A stretch of DNA of 64,000 nt from contig JBNLFL010000020.1 in assembly GCA_050305515.1 (NCBI GenBank), forward strand, positions 112,226 through 176,225. Direction: 5' to 3'. Under the pieces are notes generated by a model. It did no database searches and was not told the origin of the DNA. It saw only the letters and a program-made list of their open reading frames with translations. Source of the stretch: JAFGUB01 sp050305515 (GTDB lineage Bacteria; Campylobacterota; Campylobacteria; Campylobacterales; Sulfurimonadaceae). Positions 62,515 through 64,000 of this stretch are shown piece after piece (the first letter of the stretch is position 1; every line of letters begins with the position of its first letter). A program made the translations under genes and the position numbers.

Positions 62515-63812
62515 AAACGCCCCCGCAGCAGATAGACGTAGATCGGTTTCTCTCCGACCGTAGCTTTCTCCATGGTCTCACGGCTCCCGTCATACTGTAC
62601 GACGACATGGGGACGGCTGAAATGAATTTCATGCGTATGCTGCGACCAGAGAATCACAACCTCCCCTTTGGGTGTTTTACATGTAAGGGTGTGCCGATCA
62701 TCAAAGACGCCGTAGGAAACGAAACTGCTTTCACGCTCGTCAAAGACGCCGTAATCCACAAACTCGGCGTCGCGCAGTTCATGTACCATCGTCCTGAAGA
62801 CCTCATACGCCTTGCGTTTTTGCAAGCCTTCGCGACTGTCGATCAGCCCGTATCCCGGAGCAATCAGCTGATGCCAGAAGACGGCATCCACCTGTTGCGA
62901 GGCAAACGCAAGCAGGTAATAGCGCAGCATGTAAATGGCGTACGTCTCCTCATCGACACACTCATATTCGCTTGTGGGCGCATAGGGTGCGGTATTGCTG
63001 ATGGGCCAGTTGGTCTCGGTAATAAAAAGCGGTGTACCTACCTGGGCGCTGAGCATCATCAAGGCACGCTGCAGGCGGATCTTCTCGAAAAGCGAAAAGC
63101 CCATCTGCGTGTTTTCGGGAGCGCCGCGCCGATCGACATAGAGCAGTGTAGCGAGACCGTCAAAAAAAACCCGGTGAAAGTTGAAAAGCGCATAAGCGGT
63201 AAAGTGAAATTCAAAGTCAATCACACCCGGACCGATGAGTTTGATATCGCGGTGTTTCGCATCACGTACCCTCTGTGCAACGCGGTAAAACCGCAGGAAC
63301 TCATCAACCCCGAAAAAGCCCCATTTGGCTCGGTTGATGGTCGTACCGATCTGAAAACGGGAGACATAATTCCCGAGTGCATCAAATATCAGCGTCATGT
63401 CCCGTTCAAACAGCTCCAGATCTTCCACATGCTCACGATCCTGCATCACATTAACGGTGACCGAACGGTTTGAGAGGCTGGCAATAAAACGGGTATATTC
63501 GTCAAGCCGCTCCATCTCCCACAGCGGCAGACGCACCAGAACGCTCTTGACACCAAGATCCTGAATCAGGGCCACACTCTCATCCGCAAACCTGTCAAGA
63601 TTGACACTCATGCCGCAAAAGTGATGCGCATCGATGCTGCGCCTGCGAATAAAAGGACGCAGCGCCATGGCGAGCGGCAGTACCATCAACGCAATGAGTA
63701 TGGTTTTGACATACGACCATGCGTTTTTTCGGCGCATCGCCTTTTTATAGGCACGATCTTTAAGCTGATAGGGCTGGTCGGAGTAATAGTCCCATTCAAA
63801 AGGGTGTTTCAT
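62511..63812 (-). CDS. Membrane-anchored TIM-barrel glycosidase-like protein
   Basis: 433 residues: a basic N-terminus, one membrane helix (about 35-52), then a (beta/alpha)8 barrel like clan GH-A/GH39. FITETNW supplies a plausible nucleophile Glu, and ARRYYLL/VFWHQLIAPGYGL the end of the barrel; but where GH-A enzymes have a Asn-Glu acid/base, the segment is IGTTINRAKWG, with no Glu. Activity is therefore doubtful. It is coupled to waaF, pointing to an envelope polysaccharide role. The palindrome at 62677 encodes TLTCKT. Confidence 0.75.
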   Translation of the reverse strand: MKHPFEWDYYSDQPYQLKDRAYKKAMRRKNAWSYVKTILIALMVLPLAMALRPFIRRRSIDAHHFCGMSVNLDRFADESVALIQDLGVKSVLVRLPLWEMERLDEYTRFIASLSNRSVTVNVMQDREHVEDLELFERDMTLIFDALGNYVSRFQIGTTINRAKWGFFGVDEFLRFYRVAQRVRDAKHRDIKLIGPGVIDFEFHFTAYALFNFHRVFFDGLATLLYVDRRGAPENTQMGFSLFEKIRLQRALMMLSAQVGTPLFITETNWPISNTAPYAPTSEYECVDEETYAIYMLRYYLLAFASQQVDAVFWHQLIAPGYGLIDSREGLQKRKAYEVFRTMVHELRDAEFVDYGVFDERESSFVSYGVFDDRHTLTCKTPKGEVVILWSQHTHEIHFSRPHVVVQYDGSRETMEKATVGEKPIYVYLLRGRL

Positions 63813-63890
63813 GTGTGGATTTTAGCAGGTTCTTGCGCAAAAACCGCTAAAGGAGCGCGGCTTACATGTAATACCAACCACCATTAACTA

Positions 63891-63999
63891 TGGCTACGCA
63901 AGCACCATCAGCTTCAAGTATTTCAAGGCGTCACGAAGAGGCGTAGCCAAAGCTACGCCGATGAATGACAACGCAGAAAGACGCCGAAGATCATGGTGC
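63891..63999. repeat. Nested inverted-repeat element
   Basis: Outer arms GCACCAT (63902-63908) and ATGGTGC (63993-63999), then CTTC/GAAG (63912-63915, 63986-63989), GGCGTC/GACGCC (63927-63932, 63980-63985) and a perfect hairpin GGCGTAGC-CAAA-GCTACGCC (63940-63959). TGGCTACGC at 63891-63899 can instead pair with GCGTAGCCA (63941-63949), giving a competing fold. No gene is visible here. The element may continue beyond the window. Confidence 0.6.
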
Positions 64000-64000
64000 C

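Larger units (their letters stand above)
1302..63871. repeat. Dispersed palindrome TTACATGTAA, 26 exact and 6 near copies
   Basis: Exact copies start at 2759, 10658, 18186, 21025, 21251, 22993, 23854, 26737, 27244, 34316, 35386, 36442, 37629, 38481, 39993, 40818, 41949, 42639, 43883, 52204, 54187, 54474, 56803, 61860, 62677 and 63862. One-mismatch copies start at 1302, 6725, 28198, 32818, 41091 and 41754; all 32 share TACATGTA. Flanks lean to pyrimidine before and purine after. Inside genes it is read as Leu-His-Val or Thr-Cys-Lys/Asn; the third frame contains a stop and is avoided. Confidence 0.95.

Noticed and set aside
2759..63871. TTACATGTAA as an FNR/CRP- or Fur-type operator
   Set aside because: Most copies lie deep inside coding regions of unrelated genes, which does not fit a promoter-bound regulator.
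1..64000. tRNA, rRNA, CRISPR array or insertion sequence
   Set aside because: No cloverleaf, rRNA core sequence, regularly spaced repeats or transposase was seen on either strand.

Overview
The window is a gene-dense bacterial chromosome segment, roughly half G+C by eye, with short spacers and many ATGA/GTGA stop-start overlaps. Gene content and order point to Campylobacterota, most likely a Sulfuricurvum/Sulfurimonas-type relative. The evidence is: a close HsrA/CosR homologue; FliY with FliM and FliA beside FlhF/FlhG; a futalosine-pathway deaminase next to aroQ-folK; the ffh-rpsP-KH-rimM-trmD-rplS run; and the ribD-rimP-rbfA-infB-ylxR-thrB-tsaB-lpxC run. Species was not determined. No rRNA, tRNA, CRISPR array or transposase was found.

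Layout. 1-2.7 kb holds minus-strand accessory genes: a partial unknown protein cut by the window edge, a small two-helix membrane protein and an EF-hand-like Ca-binding protein. 2.9-13.6 kb is a two-armed cluster: circularly permuted ATP-grasp, alpha-E and two AspA/AstE-like genes on plus meet transglutaminase, ATP-grasp/alpha-E fusion and transglutaminase/DUF2126 genes on minus. It looks like a peptide or amide-bond making and trimming pathway of unknown product. 13.7-18.2 kb carries translation and SRP genes behind a structured leader RNA. 18.4-24 kb has a fungal-type cytosine deaminase, a metal permease, KDO transferase and small conserved genes. 24.1-29.2 kb has polyphosphate kinase, gamma-carbonic anhydrase, a TRIC-type channel, mnmA and a LOG protein. 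29.2-35.3 kb is a flagellar regulatory and switch operon led by aroQ-folK.

35.4-37.5 kb holds the futalosine deaminase and sppA. 37.5-41.8 kb is a more A+T-rich cassette, mazE-mazF plus a 1253-residue SIR2-domain protein resembling single-gene phage-defence sirtuins, inserted between sppA and xseA. 41.9-53 kb is a long minus-strand housekeeping run. 53-57 kb has flhB, nadC, nadA, plsY and folB. 57.1-59.2 kb encodes HsrA and a histidine kinase separated by a terminator. The end has a ferredoxin, Ppx/GppA, a Fur-family regulator, heptosyltransferase II and a TIM-barrel protein, then a nested inverted-repeat element at the right edge.

The most unusual global signal is the 10-bp palindrome TTACATGTAA: 26 exact copies and 6 one-mismatch copies in 64 kb, where fewer than one exact copy is expected by base composition. 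It lies both inside genes, read as Leu-His-Val or Thr-Cys-Lys/Asn, and in spacers, and is dense in the acquired SIR2 cassette. It behaves like a highly iterated palindrome or uptake-type motif and is the best candidate for something undescribed.
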